Source: Enterococcus devriesei | GTDB taxonomy: Bacteria; Bacillota; Bacilli; Lactobacillales; Enterococcaceae | Length of the DNA: 64,000 nucleotides | Assembly: GCF_001885905.1 (NCBI RefSeq) | Contig: NZ_JXKM01000009.1 | Location: forward strand, 1-64,000 | Reading direction: 5' to 3' | In this document: positions 63,088-64,000 of the stretch, in pieces | Layout of the letters: every line of letters starts with the position of its first letter | Position numbering within the stretch: position 1 is the stretch's first letter | Translations under genes and position numbers: made by a program | The notes under the pieces: generated by a model | What the model was told of the DNA's origin: nothing | Database searches by the model: none | Seen by the model: the letters and a program-made list of their open reading frames with translations, nothing else

Positions 63088-64000
63088 CTAGTCTTTCAAA
63101 TTTTGTGAAATTTCGATCCTGGCTGTTTGGCTCGTGACTAATTTGGTGGTGGCAATTGTCACCGCCAGCATCAGTAAGGGACATCCCCAATAGACCAACC
63201 AGCTGCCGCTTAATGCGACTTGCACTCCACCCAAGGCACTCGTGATTCCTGCCGCTAAAACTTTTCCAAGAGTCATAGACAAAATTGTCCCCAAGCTTAC
63301 CCCAATCAATAAAACCGTCAGGCTGCGAGCTAAATATTGATTAGCAATCGCCTTATCGTTAAAACCAAGGGCTTTTAAAGTGGCGATTTCTCTTCGGTCC
63401 TTCACTAGCAATAACTTAATAAACAGCGCAGTAATCAAACCGGTAACTACTAAAGCAATCATAATAGATCCAAAGGCAATCAATTTTAAAGAGGCAATCA
63501 TTGAACCTAATGTCTGGTCACGATACTCGCGTGTATTATTTATTTTGGCGTAAGGCAAATCCCGCTTGTATTGTGCCATTTTCCTCTCTAAATCTGTTGA
63601 ACCCTTAACATCAATATAAAAACTAGTCCAAATCTTCGGAGTCTTTTGATCTTCAAAAGTGGCTTTTGCAGTTTTCCCACCATTAAACACGTTGGCGTAG
63701 ATGCCTGTGACAATAAATTTTTCCTCTTTACCTGCAAGGAGTAAAATCATCGAATCCCCAATTTTCTTCTGATATTCCTCCGCGTTGATCGTAGATAAGG
63801 CCAACTCGTTTGCTTTTTCAGGCTGTCTCCCGGCTGTATAGCTGACCGGAAATTTTTGATAATCGCCCAGTTCGACGGATAATACATTGTCCGTTGAACC
63901 CGTTTCCTTCACTTCAAAATTTTTAGTCGTAATCGTATTATAAGTAACGATCTCATCGTCCTGATCAAGATAGTCCTGCATCTTTTGTTCATACTCATTG
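63088..64000 (-). CDS. FtsX-type ABC transporter permease (5' end outside the window)
   Basis: The C-terminal 303 residues of a permease whose start lies beyond the window; the reading frame stays open to base 64000. A MacB-like extracytoplasmic region (TDNVLSVELGDYQKFPVSYT, KFIVTGIYANVFNGG) comes first, followed by three helices at the end: about 169-195, 212-240 and 255-285 of the visible part. The FtsX signature KDRREIATLKALGFNDKAI sits between the first two. With the ATPase it forms a type VII-like exporter. Its two-component partner follows downstream. Confidence 0.85.
   Translation of the reverse strand, partial: NEYEQKMQDYLDQDDEIVTYNTITTKNFEVKETGSTDNVLSVELGDYQKFPVSYTAGRQPEKANELALSTINAEEYQKKIGDSMILLLAGKEEKFIVTGIYANVFNGGKTAKATFEDQKTPKIWTSFYIDVKGSTDLERKMAQYKRDLPYAKINNTREYRDQTLGSMIASLKLIAFGSIMIALVVTGLITALFIKLLLVKDRREIATLKALGFNDKAIANQYLARSLTVLLIGVSLGTILSMTLGKVLAAGITSALGGVQVALSGSWLVYWGCPLLMLAVTIATTKLVTSQTARIEISQNLKD

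Overview
The window reads as chromosomal DNA of a low-GC Gram-positive coccus of the Lactobacillales, most likely an Enterococcus or a very close relative. Evidence: gene content and order (dnaE-pfkA-pyk, yceD-rpmF, gnd followed by an EtaRS/LisRK-type two-component pair, pgi with gdhA, ltaS near a second two-component pair and ssrA, alsS-alsD), a tmRNA tag reading AKNNNNSYALAA, strong AGGAGG ribosome sites and sigma-A promoters. The species cannot be fixed from the sequence. No phage, IS element, CRISPR array or integrase was seen; this is core chromosome with a few accessory insertions.

Layout. 1-340: three tandem minus-strand promoters pointing out of the window, as in front of an rRNA operon. 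356-8377: envelope-stress two-component pair, gnd, rpmF/yceD, pyk, pfkA. 8518-21075: dnaE, small membrane proteins, an MFS exporter, a Cof-type phosphatase, tRNA-Ser(CGA), a TetR regulator, a split ThrE-type exporter, a TVP38-family protein and a membrane-anchored glycerophosphodiesterase. 21278-29682: pgi, gdhA, an HI0933-type flavoprotein, YbaK/EbsC, LacD, an AroD-fold protein lacking key catalytic residues, an RlmI-type methyltransferase. 29854-37131: ltaS, a purine permease, a second two-component pair and ssrA. 37315-43711: a hydroxycinnamate-reductase-like (hcr) locus with a LysR regulator and an ApbE flavin transferase. 45213-51438: a Cof phosphatase and a three-enzyme oxidative TCA branch (citrate synthase divergent from aconitase and isocitrate dehydrogenase). 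51534-56578: small conserved protein, free Met-R-sulfoxide reductase, PcsB-like M23 hydrolase, acetoin pathway (alsS-alsD). 56771-60382: TrmO, MerR regulator, a radical-SAM SPL-like protein behind a perfect LexA box, a small protein and a LacI regulator. 60652-64000: a VanRS-like two-component pair behind an ABC exporter whose permease is cut by the window end.

How the genes work together. Glycolysis (pgi, pfkA, pyk), the pentose-phosphate step (gnd) and pyruvate overflow to acetoin (alsSD) give the fermentative core. Citrate synthase, aconitase and an IDH whose cofactor residues look NAD-type would supply 2-oxoglutarate, which GdhA can convert to glutamate. The hcr locus looks like a cytoplasmic electron sink: a flavin-reductase/FMN_bind/FAD fusion that ApbE would flavinylate, with a second FMN-reductase subunit and an OFA-family carboxylate transporter.

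Most notable for follow-up: the hcr-apbE locus with its internal domain duplication, the AroD-like protein with a His-to-Tyr change at the catalytic position, the SOS box at the SPL-like gene, the NAD-type IDH in a divergent TCA module, and a pair of small paralogous proteins 30 kb apart.
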